Shown in pieces: positions 25,616 to 34,985 of a stretch of 64,000 bases of DNA. Within the stretch, counting starts at the first letter, position 1. Each line of letters starts with the position of its first letter. The translations under genes were made by a program, and so were the position numbers. The notes beneath the pieces are model-generated. The model made no database searches. It was not told the origin of the DNA and saw only the letters and a program-made list of their open reading frames with translations. The DNA lies in NCBI GenBank assembly GCA_045642205.1, contig JAZUIK010000181.1, forward strand, positions 1-64,000, written 5' to 3'. This DNA comes from RUG760 sp045642205. Its GTDB lineage: Bacteria; Bacillota; Clostridia; Lachnospirales; Bianqueaceae.

Positions 25616-26613
25616 GATTCGTAGAAGCATCAGGAAAGACAAAGGATGAGGCAATCACTAATGCTATCATCGAACTGGGTGTTCCTGAAGAGCAGGTCGA
25701 CATCGAAGTGATCAGCGAAGGCAGCAAGGGACTGTTTGGACTGTTTTCTAAAGCAGTCAAGATCCGTGCTACTTTGAAGGAAGATGTAGAAGATGTCGCT
25801 CCTAACAAAGAAGAAAAGACTGCAAAAAAAGCAGCAGTAACTGCAGAGACCGTTAAGGAAACCAAGGTTGAAGCTGCTGAAAAGGCAGAGGTAAAGGATG
25901 AGCCCCATTCTATCGAGGTAGAGGGACTGACCGTTACCGGAGAAAAGGTTATTATCAACGATACCATCGAACAGAGACTTCGCAAGGCGAATGCTAATAA
26001 GAAGAATGATGGAGATGGCAATCGTCGTGATCGCCGTAAGAATGACAGACCTTCCCGCTATAATCGTGAGGAATCTGCTGAAAAGGAAGAAGAGATCATT
26101 GTTGCTCCTGTTGTTCATGAGCCTAAGGTCTATGAGATTCCTGAGGATGCAGAGGAAGTGACTGCAAAGACCTGCAGTTTCCTGAAGGATCTGCTTAAGA
26201 ATATGGGTATCGAGGCTGAGGTTACCGGAAAATTCTCTGAAGAGGGAATTCTGGAGATCGATATCGCCGGCGAAGGAATGGGACTGATCATCGGTAAGAG
26301 AGGCGCTACACTGGATTCTCTTCAGTATCTGGCTACTCTTGTGATCAATAAGGACCGTAAGGACCATGTACGCATGAAGCTGGATACCGAAGGTTACCGT
26401 GCTCGCCGTCAGGAGACACTGGAAAAGCTGGCCGTCAACATGGCAAAGAAGGCAAAGCGTACCGGTCATCGTGTGGTACTGGAGCCCATGAATCCTTATG
26501 AAAGACGTATCATCCATGCAACACTGCAGGCTGAGCCCGGTGTAGAGACTCACTCCGATGGAGAAGAGCCCTACCGTAAGGTTATCATCAGCCCCAGAAG
26601 AAGACGTGGCTGA
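25612..26613 (+). CDS. jag: RNA-binding protein Jag/KhpB
   Basis: The 333-residue protein has the Jag N-terminal domain (FVEASGKTKDEAITNAIIELG...GLFGLFSK, 3-55), a charged variable linker (60-190), a KH domain (GMGLIIGKRGATLDSLQYLATL) and an R3H domain (YRARRQETLEKLAVNMAKKA...PMNPYERRIIH). Jag/KhpB binds RNA and influences cell elongation and division in Bacillota. The start overlaps the yidC stop by four bases. Confidence 0.95.
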   Translation: MRFVEASGKTKDEAITNAIIELGVPEEQVDIEVISEGSKGLFGLFSKAVKIRATLKEDVEDVAPNKEEKTAKKAAVTAETVKETKVEAAEKAEVKDEPHSIEVEGLTVTGEKVIINDTIEQRLRKANANKKNDGDGNRRDRRKNDRPSRYNREESAEKEEEIIVAPVVHEPKVYEIPEDAEEVTAKTCSFLKDLLKNMGIEAEVTGKFSEEGILEIDIAGEGMGLIIGKRGATLDSLQYLATLVINKDRKDHVRMKLDTEGYRARRQETLEKLAVNMAKKAKRTGHRVVLEPMNPYERRIIHATLQAEPGVETHSDGEEPYRKVIISPRRRRG

Positions 26614-26652
26614 TCAATGATCGGACCATAAAACTGATCAACATCTAAAGTG

Positions 26653-26706
26653 ACAGCCGTGCCTGCTGCGTTTCTCAGAAAACGGCGGGCTCGGCTGTTT
26701 CTGTAT
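26653..26706 (+). terminator. Terminator after jag
   Basis: ACAGCCG...GCTGCGTTT and AAACGGCGGGC...CGGCTGT form a long stem followed by TTTCTGTATTTT. It ends the rpmH-jag unit. Confidence 0.8.
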
Positions 26707-26742
26707 TTTGGTTTATCGATTCTTACAAGGAAGGAGGACCTT

Positions 26743-28146
26743 ATGACAGAAACAACGATCTGTGCTCTATCAACACCTGTCGGAACAGGAGGTATTGCTG
26801 TTATCCGTGTATCAGGACCGGAGGCTATTTCGATCGTCAATTCCATTTTTCTGGGAAGATCTTTGTTAAAGGTACCTTCTCATCAGGCTGTCCATGGTTA
26901 CATTTTGGATAGGGAAACCGAAGAAAAAATCGATGAAGTTCTGGCTCTTTGTATGAAGGGACCACATACCTTCACCGGAGAAGATACGGTGGAGATCAAT
27001 TGCCACGGTGGTATGTATATCTGCCGTCGTATTCTGGAATCTCTCTTAAGAGCAGGCTGTCACAGTGCCATGCCCGGTGAGTTTTCCAGACGTTCTTTTA
27101 TGAACGGAAAAATGGATCTAAACGAAGCGGAAGCGGTCATGGATATGATCGGAGCCCAGACAGCTTACTCTCTTAGGAGTGCCGTCGGGCAGTTAGGTGG
27201 TGCCCTTTCCAAAAAGATCGATGAGATCCGAAAAACACTGTTGGACCTTCTGGTCATGATGGAGGTCAATATCGATTATCCTGAATATGATGTTCCGGAG
27301 ATCTCGGATGAAGAGGTCATGGAAGGGATCGTTCAGGCTAAATCAGAAATCCAGAAACTGCTGGCAAATGCAGACAGCGGAAAACTTCTTAGAAGCGGAA
27401 TCGCTGCCACTTTGATCGGCAGCCCTAACGTGGGAAAAAGCAGTCTCTTGAACCTTCTATTGGGAGAACAGCGTGCCATTGTCACCGAAATTCCCGGAAC
27501 CACGAGAGACGTATTGGAAGAACAATTGGATCTGGATGGTATATTGATCCGATTGATCGACACGGCAGGAATCCGTAAAACGGAGGACACCGTAGAAAAG
27601 ATCGGTGTTTCCAGGAGTATGGATTCTCTGGAAAAGAGCGATCTGGTCCTCTGGGTGCTGGATGGCAGCCGGAAGATCGAAGATGAAGATAGAGAACTAT
27701 GGGAAAAGATAGGAGATAAACCCTATCTGATCCTTGTCAATAAAGCAGACCTTCTGGGAGATCTTTCTGAAAAGGAAGAATCTTACAGAAAGAATATCCT
27801 TTCCTCTTTGCCAAAGTGCAGCGAGGAGGATAAAAAGAGGATCCTGTTCCTTTCTGCAAAAGAGCAGACAGGAAAAAAGGAATTATCCGAAAAGATCAAG
27901 GAAATGTTCTTCTCCGGAGATGTGCTGGATGAAGGAAAGCCTCTGGTAACTAATACCAGACAGAAGGAAGCTCTGATGAGAGCAGAAGAAGCACTTCTTA
28001 GAGCGGAAGCTGCTTACGGACTTCCCCAGGATCTTTTGTCCATCGATATCCGACAGGCTTTTGAGGATCTGGGAGATGTAAATGGAAGCACCAGTTCGGA
28101 TGAGATCGTAACTGAGATATTCAGTCGATTTTGTCTCGGGAAATAG
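26743..28146 (+). CDS. mnmE: tRNA modification GTPase MnmE
   Basis: MnmE works with MnmG to place cmnm5 groups on U34 of tRNAs. The 467-residue protein has the folate-binding N-domain (TICALSTPVGTGGIAVIRVSG), a helical domain, and a GTPase with GSPNVGKSS, DTAG and NKAD. The C-terminus FCLGK carries the catalytic Cys. The frame is open 31 codons earlier, but that overlaps the terminator; AAGGAGG before ATG 26743 decides the start. Confidence 0.97.
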   Translation: MTETTICALSTPVGTGGIAVIRVSGPEAISIVNSIFLGRSLLKVPSHQAVHGYILDRETEEKIDEVLALCMKGPHTFTGEDTVEINCHGGMYICRRILESLLRAGCHSAMPGEFSRRSFMNGKMDLNEAEAVMDMIGAQTAYSLRSAVGQLGGALSKKIDEIRKTLLDLLVMMEVNIDYPEYDVPEISDEEVMEGIVQAKSEIQKLLANADSGKLLRSGIAATLIGSPNVGKSSLLNLLLGEQRAIVTEIPGTTRDVLEEQLDLDGILIRLIDTAGIRKTEDTVEKIGVSRSMDSLEKSDLVLWVLDGSRKIEDEDRELWEKIGDKPYLILVNKADLLGDLSEKEESYRKNILSSLPKCSEEDKKRILFLSAKEQTGKKELSEKIKEMFFSGDVLDEGKPLVTNTRQKEALMRAEEALLRAEAAYGLPQDLLSIDIRQAFEDLGDVNGSTSSDEIVTEIFSRFCLGK

Positions 28147-28147
28147 A

Positions 28148-28202
28148 CCAGGAAGCGGAGCTTCCTGGGACGTTTCAGGCATAGCCTGAAACTATGCATT
28201 AG
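28148..28202 (+). repeat. Double-hairpin element, copy A
   Basis: Hairpin 1 is CCAGGAAGC/GCTTCCTGG (28148-28168). Hairpin 2 is GTTTCAGGC-ATA-GCCTGAAAC (28172-28192). TATGCATTAG follows. Copy B lies about 68 bases on. It has no T run, so it is not a plain terminator. Confidence 0.75.
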
Positions 28203-28220
28203 GAAAGAGAAAACAAGAAA

Positions 28221-28270
28221 AAGCGGAGCTTCCTGGGACGTTTCGAGCAAAGCTCGAAACTATGCATTAG
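28221..28270 (+). repeat. Double-hairpin element, copy B
   Basis: It shares 24 bases with copy A on the left and GAAACTATGCATTAG on the right. Hairpin 2 is GTTTCGAGC-AAA-GCTCGAAAC, so two base pairs differ from copy A and both sides changed together. Hairpin 1 is shortened to AAGC/GCTT. Confidence 0.75.
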
Positions 28271-28282
28271 TTTTAATAATAG

Positions 28283-28296
28283 TTAACATATGTTAA
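28283..28296. promoter_or_regulatory. Palindrome ahead of mnmG
   Basis: TTAACATATGTTAA is a perfect 14-bp palindrome 20 bases before the mnmG start. A regulator site is possible. Confidence 0.35.
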
Positions 28297-28316
28297 GTAT
28301 AGAAAGGGGGACCATC

Positions 28317-30194
28317 ATGTATTTGGAACAGGCTGTGGATGTGGCAGTTATCGGCGGCGGACATGCGGGCTGTGAAGCAGCGCTTGCTTCGGCCAGACTG
28401 GGAATGAAAACGATCCTTTTTGCCATTTCTCTGGATTCCATTGCCATGATGCCCTGCAACCCCAGTATCGGGGGAACTTCAAAGGGACATCTGGTTCGAG
28501 AGATCGATGCACTTGGCGGTGAGATGGGAAAGAATATCGACAAGACCTATCTGCAGATCAAGATGCTGAATACCTCAAAGGGACCGGCTGTTTACTCTCT
28601 TCGTGCACAGGCGGATAAATTCAGATATAAGGAAGAGATGAAGCATACCCTGGAAAATCAGGAGAATCTACTGATCCGCCAAAATGAAGTTGTGCGGATC
28701 GATGTGAAGGATGGAGCGGTAGCCGGTGTGGAGACCGCCACCGGAGCTTACTATCCCTGCCGTGCAGCCATTATCTGTACCGGTACATATCTGAATGCCC
28801 GCTGTATCCACGGAGAATATGAGGCATTGACAGGACCTAACGGACTGCAGGCTGCCAGACGAGGTCTGACGGAGAATATAGCGTCTTATGGTATTTCGTT
28901 AAGACGATTCAAGACCGGAACACCTGCCAGAGTCGATGGAAAGACCATTGATTTCAGTAAGATGGAGATCCAGCTGGGTGATGAAAAGATCGAACCTTTC
29001 TCCTTTGAAGATGAAGCAGAAGGAATCTACAGAGAGCAGCTTCCCTGCTATCTGACATATACCAATGAAAAGACTCATGAGATCATTCGTGCCAACTTGC
29101 ATCGCTCTCCTTTATATGGCGGTGTGATCAAGGGTGTTGGTCCCAGATATTGTCCTTCCATCGAAGACAAGGTGGTACGTTTTGCTGATAAGGAACGTCA
29201 TCAGCTGTTTTTGGAGCCGGAGGGTGAGAATACCGGAGAATACTATGTTCAGGGCATGTCCTCTTCTCTTCCTGAAGATGTGCAGAGAGATATGCTTCGT
29301 TCGATTGCCGGAATGGAACATGTGGAAGTGATGCGAACCGGCTATGCGATCGAATATGATTGTATCGATCCCTTGGAATTAAAGAGTTCTCTGGAGATCA
29401 AGAAGATCAGCGGACTCTTCAGTGCAGGTCAGTTCAACGGCAGTTCCGGATACGAAGAGGCTGCCGCACAGGGAATCGTTGCCGGTATCAATGCCGTGAT
29501 GAAACTGAAGGGGATGGAACCCTTGAAGGTCGATCGTACCAACAGTTATGTGGGTGTATTGATCGATGATCTGGTTACAAAAGGTACGAATGAACCTTAC
29601 CGAATGATGACTTCCAGGTCCGAGTATCGTCTGCTCCTTCGTCAGGATAATGCCGATCTTAGACTAACGGAAGAAGGACATCGTGTGGGATTGATCTCCG
29701 ATGAGAGATATGAGAGATTCCTTCAGAAAAAGGCAGCGATCGAGAAGGAGATCGAGCGACTGAAGACAACCAAATCTCTGGGAGGAAGAGGTCTTCTGGG
29801 TGAACTGTTAAAACATCCGGAGGAGACTTATGAAACCCTGGCGCCTTTTGATCCTGATCGTCCTTCTCTACCGGAAGCCGTCAGCAAGCAGGCAGAGATC
29901 CAGATCAAGTATGCCGGTTATATCGGTGCGCAGATGAAGCAGGTGGAAAAATCCAGAAAACTGGAACGTCGCCGTATCGATGAGGATATCGATTATCAGG
30001 ATATCAAGGGATTGCGTATCGAAGCGATCCAGAAACTGTCTTCGATCCGTCCGGAAACGGTGGGTCAGGCTGAAAGGATCTCCGGTGTTTCTCCGGCAGA
30101 TATCGGCGTACTGCTGGTATATCTGGAGCAGAAACACAGAAGAGAATCATTGAAAAACAAACAGGATCAGCAGGAAAAGGAGGAAAAGGAATGA
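28317..30194 (+). CDS. mnmG: tRNA uridine-5-carboxymethylaminomethyl modification enzyme MnmG (GidA)
   Basis: The 625-residue FAD enzyme is the partner of MnmE. It shows the dinucleotide motif VAVIGGGHAGCEAALA, the NPSIGGTSKGHLVREIDALGG region, RFKTGTPARVDG and SSGYEEAAAQGIVAG. A GGGGG ribosome site before ATG 28317 decides the start. It overlaps rsmG by four bases. Confidence 0.97.
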   Translation: MYLEQAVDVAVIGGGHAGCEAALASARLGMKTILFAISLDSIAMMPCNPSIGGTSKGHLVREIDALGGEMGKNIDKTYLQIKMLNTSKGPAVYSLRAQADKFRYKEEMKHTLENQENLLIRQNEVVRIDVKDGAVAGVETATGAYYPCRAAIICTGTYLNARCIHGEYEALTGPNGLQAARRGLTENIASYGISLRRFKTGTPARVDGKTIDFSKMEIQLGDEKIEPFSFEDEAEGIYREQLPCYLTYTNEKTHEIIRANLHRSPLYGGVIKGVGPRYCPSIEDKVVRFADKERHQLFLEPEGENTGEYYVQGMSSSLPEDVQRDMLRSIAGMEHVEVMRTGYAIEYDCIDPLELKSSLEIKKISGLFSAGQFNGSSGYEEAAAQGIVAGINAVMKLKGMEPLKVDRTNSYVGVLIDDLVTKGTNEPYRMMTSRSEYRLLLRQDNADLRLTEEGHRVGLISDERYERFLQKKAAIEKEIERLKTTKSLGGRGLLGELLKHPEETYETLAPFDPDRPSLPEAVSKQAEIQIKYAGYIGAQMKQVEKSRKLERRRIDEDIDYQDIKGLRIEAIQKLSSIRPETVGQAERISGVSPADIGVLLVYLEQKHRRESLKNKQDQQEKEEKE

Positions 30195-30931
30195 GAGAAA
30201 CATTGATCAGTCTATCTGAAGCAATGGGGTTATCTTTGAGTGAGAAACAGTTATCTCAGTTCGAAACCTATGCAAAACTGCTGGTAGAGTGGAATGAAAA
30301 AATGAATCTGACCGGTATTACAGAACCGGTGGAGATTGCAAGAATGCATTTCATCGATTCCCTGACCGGATACGAAGTGATCCAGAAGGAGATCGAAAAA
30401 GCAAAGTCAAAGGGAACGGGACCGATCCGACTGATCGATGTGGGAACCGGTGCCGGTTTTCCCGGAATTCCATTAAAGATCTTGTTTCCGGAGATCCATC
30501 TGACGCTGCTGGATTCTTTACAGAAGCGTATCGGATTTTTGAAAGCAGTGGGAGAAGCGATCGATCTTAAAGATACCGAATATGTGCATGGAAGAGCAGA
30601 GGACACTGCCCAGGATAAGGCATATCGTGAGACCTACGATTTTGCAGTTGCCAGAGCGGTAGCATCTTTACCTGTGCTGATGGAATATTGCGGTGGTTAT
30701 GTGAAAAAGGGTGGATACTTTATGGCATATAAAGGACCTACTTTAACAGAGGAACTGACCCAAAGTACGAAGGCTATGAAAGTCCTGAAAATGGAGAAGA
30801 AATCGGTCCTTCGCGCCGAGGTTCTGGGAGAGGACTATCAGCATTTTGTAGCAATCTTTTTAAAGACTGCCCCCCTCGGCTTGCAATATCCGAGAAAACA
30901 AAGTAAAATCAAGGCTGCGCCTTTGATCTGA
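30191..30931 (+). CDS. rsmG: 16S rRNA (guanine527-N7)-methyltransferase
   Basis: RsmG methylates G527 of 16S rRNA with SAM. The 246-residue protein has NLTGI, the SAM motif IDVGTGAGFPGIPLKI (about 82-97), HGRAED and the VARAVASLPVLMEY segment. The C-terminal tail YPRKQSKIKAAPLI matches the family end. Its start overlaps the mnmG stop. Confidence 0.96.
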   Translation: MRETLISLSEAMGLSLSEKQLSQFETYAKLLVEWNEKMNLTGITEPVEIARMHFIDSLTGYEVIQKEIEKAKSKGTGPIRLIDVGTGAGFPGIPLKILFPEIHLTLLDSLQKRIGFLKAVGEAIDLKDTEYVHGRAEDTAQDKAYRETYDFAVARAVASLPVLMEYCGGYVKKGGYFMAYKGPTLTEELTQSTKAMKVLKMEKKSVLRAEVLGEDYQHFVAIFLKTAPLGLQYPRKQSKIKAAPLI

Positions 30932-31028
30932 GGCGTTCCAACATATATCAATATAAACATACTTGGATGTCTGTCCACGATAGAATAGTCCGTCGATGGA
31001 TGGAAATTCATCAAAGGTTGGGAGAATT

Positions 31029-32741
31029 ATGAATAGCAAAGAGTATACTGTAGAATTACTGGATCAACTTTGGCCGGAGATCGATCGTGAGATCATCGAG
31101 CAGAGCATTGAAATACCGAAAGATAAGAAGATGGGAGATCTAGCATTCCCCTGCTTCCGTCTGGCTAAGACCCTGCGTAAGGCACCCCCGATGATTGCAG
31201 CAGAATTAAAGGAAAAACTGGGGGATCAGCCTGTCTTTGAGAAGGTCGAGGTCGTTGGTCCCTATCTGAACATGACCATCAACAAGGCTTGGATGGCAGA
31301 ATTCGTTCTGGGCGAAGTCGATAAGGCAAAAGCAGAAGGAAAGGTCTATGGATCCTCTACCGAAGGAAACGGAAAGACCATCGTTATGGACTACTCTTCC
31401 ATCAATGTAGCGAAACCTTTCCACATTGGCCATCTGCGTACGACGGTTATCGGTAATGCCCTGAAGCGTATCCATCAGTTCATGGGATATGATACCTTCA
31501 GCATCAACTATCTTGGAGACTGGGGAACCCAGTTCGGTAAGATGCTGGTTGCTTATCGTAAGTGGGGTGACCCGGAGCAGGTCGAGAAGGATGGTATCCG
31601 CTATCTGGTTTCTCTTTATGTTCGTTTCCACTCTGAGGCAGAGAAGGACGATACGCTGAATGATGAGGCAAGAGCTGCTTTCACTTCCATGGAGCGTGGA
31701 GATGAAGAGGCACTGAAACTGTGGCAGTATTTTGTTGATGTTTCTCTGAAGAGTGTAAAGAAGGTCTATGAGCTGCTGGATGTTGAATTCGATTCCTATC
31801 AGGGAGAGAGCTACTTCTGGGATAAGACCGATGAACTCATCAAAATGCTGGAGGAAAAGAATCTGCTGACGGACAGCGAAGGTGCGAAGATCGTTGATCT
31901 GTCAGAGGATAATATGCCTCCCTGCCTGATACTGAAGAAGGATGGAAGTACTCTGTACGCGACTCGTGACATTGCTTCTGCAATGTATCGTAAGAGAACT
32001 TTCGATTTCTATAAGAATCTGTATATTACCGGTCTGGAACAGAATCTGCATTTTGACCAGTGGTTTAAGGTCTGCGATAAAATGGGCTTTGACTGGGCAA
32101 AGGATCTGGTTCACATCCCCTACGGTCTGATCTCTCTGGAAGAGGGTAAGCTGTCCACCAGAAGCGGTAATGTTATCTGGTTGGAGGATCTTCTGAAGGA
32201 GGCAACGGCTAAGACCAGACAGATCATGGAGGAAAAGAATCCTGATCTGGAGAACATGGATGAAGTCGCTGAGCAGGTCGGTGTCGGAGCGGTAGTATTC
32301 CATGATCTGTTTAATTCCCGTATCAAGGAAGTTACTTTCAGTTGGAATAACGTTCTGAACTTTGATGGAGAGACCGGTCCTTACGTACAGTACACCTATG
32401 CCCGTGCTTCCAACGTTCTGCGTAAAGCAGGATGGGAAAGAGGTACAGCTAAGGAAATTGACTTCTCCTGTCTGACCGACGAGTATTCTCAGGAAATCCT
32501 GAAGCAGATCGAAGCATTCCCCGCTAAGGTCAAGGAAGCTCAGGAAAAGTATGAGCCCTATATCGTCACCCGCTATGTTGTCGCTCTGGCCGGTGCTTAC
32601 AATCGTTTCTATCACGAAAATGCGATCCTTTCCGCTGGTGATAAGGAGCGTGAAGCAAGACTGAAGCTGACGGATGTAACGACGCAGATCCTGAAACAGG
32701 GCTTGTATCTGATCGGCGTGAAAGCACCCGAGAAGATGTAA
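31029..32741 (+). CDS. argS: Arginyl-tRNA synthetase
   Basis: The 570-residue class I synthetase charges tRNA-Arg. It has the N-terminal additional domain, the HIGH motif in NVAKPFHIGHLRTT, a KMSKS-like KLSTRSGNV and a DALR anticodon domain at the end. TGGGAGAA precedes ATG 31029; the frame is open 11 codons earlier without a better site. Two tRNA-Arg genes lie 4-7 kb downstream. Confidence 0.97.
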   Translation: MNSKEYTVELLDQLWPEIDREIIEQSIEIPKDKKMGDLAFPCFRLAKTLRKAPPMIAAELKEKLGDQPVFEKVEVVGPYLNMTINKAWMAEFVLGEVDKAKAEGKVYGSSTEGNGKTIVMDYSSINVAKPFHIGHLRTTVIGNALKRIHQFMGYDTFSINYLGDWGTQFGKMLVAYRKWGDPEQVEKDGIRYLVSLYVRFHSEAEKDDTLNDEARAAFTSMERGDEEALKLWQYFVDVSLKSVKKVYELLDVEFDSYQGESYFWDKTDELIKMLEEKNLLTDSEGAKIVDLSEDNMPPCLILKKDGSTLYATRDIASAMYRKRTFDFYKNLYITGLEQNLHFDQWFKVCDKMGFDWAKDLVHIPYGLISLEEGKLSTRSGNVIWLEDLLKEATAKTRQIMEEKNPDLENMDEVAEQVGVGAVVFHDLFNSRIKEVTFSWNNVLNFDGETGPYVQYTYARASNVLRKAGWERGTAKEIDFSCLTDEYSQEILKQIEAFPAKVKEAQEKYEPYIVTRYVVALAGAYNRFYHENAILSAGDKEREARLKLTDVTTQILKQGLYLIGVKAPEKM

Positions 32742-32800
32742 ACAATCTTGAGATGTAAAAAAATTCGCAAAAGAATTACGCCATTATGGCGATCTTAAGA

Positions 32801-32840
32801 AAAGAGCTGTGAAACATGCAAAGTTTCACAGCTCTTTTTT
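32801..32840. terminator. Terminator after argS
   Basis: AAAGAGCTGTGAAA and TTTCACAGCTCTTT form a 14-bp stem followed by T residues. Confidence 0.9.
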
Positions 32841-32854
32841 GACAGATACCAAAA

Positions 32855-32870
32855 TGTTCCACGTGGAACA
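32855..32870. promoter_or_regulatory. parS site 1
   Basis: TGTTCCACGTGGAACA is a perfect 16-bp palindrome matching the ParB site consensus of Bacillota. Confidence 0.93.
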
Positions 32871-32904
32871 TTTTTCTGTGTAGAACATTAAGTTATAGGG
32901 GCAG

Positions 32905-32920
32905 TGTTCCACGTGGAACA
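32905..32920. promoter_or_regulatory. parS site 2
   Basis: An identical TGTTCCACGTGGAACA palindrome starts exactly 50 bases after site 1, just beyond the 3' end of the DUF4003 gene. Confidence 0.93.
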
Positions 32921-32931
32921 TTTGTGGTGGA

Positions 32932-33915
32932 TTAATGAGAAGCGTTGGCGGCAGCAACGCAAGCAGAAGTACAGGCAGCCATACTAACCTCTGTTGCAAT
33001 GGTAACAGCCAGAGCATTGCTAAGCAGGGAATCTCCGGCGATGGGAGTTGCCTGGTGATATTGGCTTAGAACCAGCTGAGCAGCAAACATACGTCTTTCT
33101 GTGGCACCGAGAACAAAATTTCCCAGTCCGCGATGATCTTTCAAATACTCATCTACTTCGATTATGTTTTCTACAATGATCCGAGGATCTGCATCTGTCA
33201 GCGCCAGAACGCCCAGAGAGACCAGTTTGATATCACTGCTGAAACGGTGCTTCTGTTCCTTCAACAAGTTATAGATCGTTGCGACTTTCTGGCAGATATC
33301 TTCCATAGATCCCTGGTATAAGGAAAGTACATGACTAAGGGACTGAAGAGCATTTCTGTCAGAGAAACTCTTCTTGAGGATCGCGTAGGCAGATTCCATC
33401 TTTTCAGTAAGAACTGTAGGATCGATTCCGGAGATAGCAAGCATGGCAGCAAAGGTAACATCCTCATCAGAGGTAAGGAAAGGATGATTTTCCTTCATGG
33501 AAGCATAGATGGTATTGGTCTTTTCGATGATAGACTCATATTCATCCGGGGACACATGATCACAGATGGAAATGGCAGCCAGAATACGATATTCACTACC
33601 AAATACCTTCTTTTTGTTTAAGATTCGATATACATGGTCGACCTGAGCGAAATACTCTTCGGGATCGGAAGAAAGAGCCATTTTGCAGATCATGGGAACT
33701 TTGACGTTGCTGCGATAGTCAGAGAAAATAGAAGTCTTGGATTTCAGCAGGTCTCTGGATCGAGATAAAGACTCGTCGGTAACACGTACGTTGTTTTCGG
33801 TGAATACGGAAGCAGCAGCCAGAGCCATCATGTTACCTTCCCATGCAAATGCATGGTCGATGGCTTTGTAGTTGTCGAGAAAAAGATCACACTGGTTGAT
33901 GAGATTGCTGTTCAT
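32932..33915 (-). CDS. DUF4003-family protein
   Basis: The 327-residue soluble, mostly helical protein resembles DUF4003, a family of unknown function (assignment by motif memory: DNYKAIDHAFAWEGNMMALAAA start and repeated helical units such as AAMLAISGIDPTVL). No catalytic motif is evident. The C-terminus (SMAACTSACVAAANASH) is small-residue rich. It is transcribed against parAB and lies between the two parS pairs. A TATAAT lies upstream at about 33950. Function is unknown. Confidence 0.75.
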   Translation of the reverse strand: MNSNLINQCDLFLDNYKAIDHAFAWEGNMMALAAASVFTENNVRVTDESLSRSRDLLKSKTSIFSDYRSNVKVPMICKMALSSDPEEYFAQVDHVYRILNKKKVFGSEYRILAAISICDHVSPDEYESIIEKTNTIYASMKENHPFLTSDEDVTFAAMLAISGIDPTVLTEKMESAYAILKKSFSDRNALQSLSHVLSLYQGSMEDICQKVATIYNLLKEQKHRFSSDIKLVSLGVLALTDADPRIIVENIIEVDEYLKDHRGLGNFVLGATERRMFAAQLVLSQYHQATPIAGDSLLSNALAVTIATEVSMAACTSACVAAANASH

Positions 33916-34077
33916 GGTAGGACTCCTTGAATTAATGTTGAATTCATTATAAAACAGTTTCTATCAGTTATACAGGTGATTGAAAGCAAAATATGTTCCT
34001 TTTTTACGAGTATATTCGAAAATTATGAGTGAATGAGGAATTCTATCTTTCGTATAGAAGAAAAAGGGATTGTGCGG

Positions 34078-34083
34078 TATAAT
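34078..34083 (+). promoter_or_regulatory. -10 element of parAB
   Basis: TATAAT lies 14 bases before parS site 3, so ParB bound there would cover the start of the transcript. No strong -35 is seen. Confidence 0.55.
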
Positions 34084-34096
34084 GTTTAACAGAAAA

Positions 34097-34112
34097 TGTT
34101 CCACGTGGAACA
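34097..34112. promoter_or_regulatory. parS site 3
   Basis: TGTTCCACGTGGAACA, identical to the other copies, lies in the parA leader. Confidence 0.93.
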
Positions 34113-34139
34113 TATAGATAAATTATAAGAGGGTGGGAA

Positions 34140-34155
34140 TGTTCCACGTGGAACA
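34140..34155. promoter_or_regulatory. parS site 4
   Basis: TGTTCCACGTGGAACA lies 43 bases after site 3 and 33 bases before the parA start. Confidence 0.93.
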
Positions 34156-34188
34156 TTCCTTTGAAATATATTTTGAGGGTAGACATTA

Positions 34189-34953
34189 ATGGGTAAAGTT
34201 ATTGCAGTCGCCAATCAGAAAGGTGGCGTTGGAAAGACCACGACGACGGTCAATCTGGGAGCATGTCTGGCGGAAGCCGGGAAAAAGGTGTTGATCATAG
34301 ATCTGGATCCCCAGGGTAATACCACCAGTGGTTTTGGCATTGAGAAGGAAAAACTATTCAACACCAGCTATGAGATGCTTCTTCAGGATTGCAAGATCTC
34401 GGAAGCGATACAGGCAATGCCGGATTTTCAGTTAGACCTGATCCCTTCCAGCGTGGATCTTGCCGGAGCAGAGGTGGAACTGATCGGTGTGGACGATCGA
34501 GAATCTATGTTAGACAAGGAACTGAGATCCACAAAGAAAAAGTACGATTTTATTTTGATCGACTGCCCTCCTTCATTAAATATCCTGACGATCAATGCGT
34601 TCAAAGCAGCGGATTCTATTCTGGTACCGATCCAGTGTGAGTTTTACGCCATGGAAGGATTGACACAGCTGATCAATACCATCAATCTGGTAAAACAGCG
34701 CCTGAATCCAAAGATCGAGATCGAGGGAATCGTCTTCACGATGTTTGACAGTCGAACTAATCTGTGTCAGCAGGTTGTTGATGAGATTACGGCTTTTCTA
34801 CCTAAAAAGGTATACGAAACAAAGATTCCCCGTAATGTGCGTCTGGCAGAAGCTCCCAGCTTTGGACTTCCCATTATCTATTATGATGGAAGTTCCAAAG
34901 GAGCAGAAAGTTATCGGGATCTGGCACAAGAGTTTGTAAAAAGAGTGAAGTGA
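34189..34953 (+). CDS. parA: Chromosome partition ATPase ParA/Soj
   Basis: The 254-residue Walker-type ATPase positions the origin and controls DnaA with ParB. The deviant Walker A KGGVGKTTT (about 11-19), LIIDLDPQGN and FILIDCPPSL are present. It lacks an N-terminal DNA-binding domain, like chromosomal Soj. It is followed by parB after 32 bases. Confidence 0.96.
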   Translation: MGKVIAVANQKGGVGKTTTTVNLGACLAEAGKKVLIIDLDPQGNTTSGFGIEKEKLFNTSYEMLLQDCKISEAIQAMPDFQLDLIPSSVDLAGAEVELIGVDDRESMLDKELRSTKKKYDFILIDCPPSLNILTINAFKAADSILVPIQCEFYAMEGLTQLINTINLVKQRLNPKIEIEGIVFTMFDSRTNLCQQVVDEITAFLPKKVYETKIPRNVRLAEAPSFGLPIIYYDGSSKGAESYRDLAQEFVKRVK

Positions 34954-34985
34954 TCATCTGATAGACAGGAATTGGAGAAATAGTT

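Noticed and set aside
26650..26742. Extended N-terminus for MnmE
   Set aside because: It overlaps the jag terminator and lies outside the conserved protein start; AAGGAGG fits ATG 26743.
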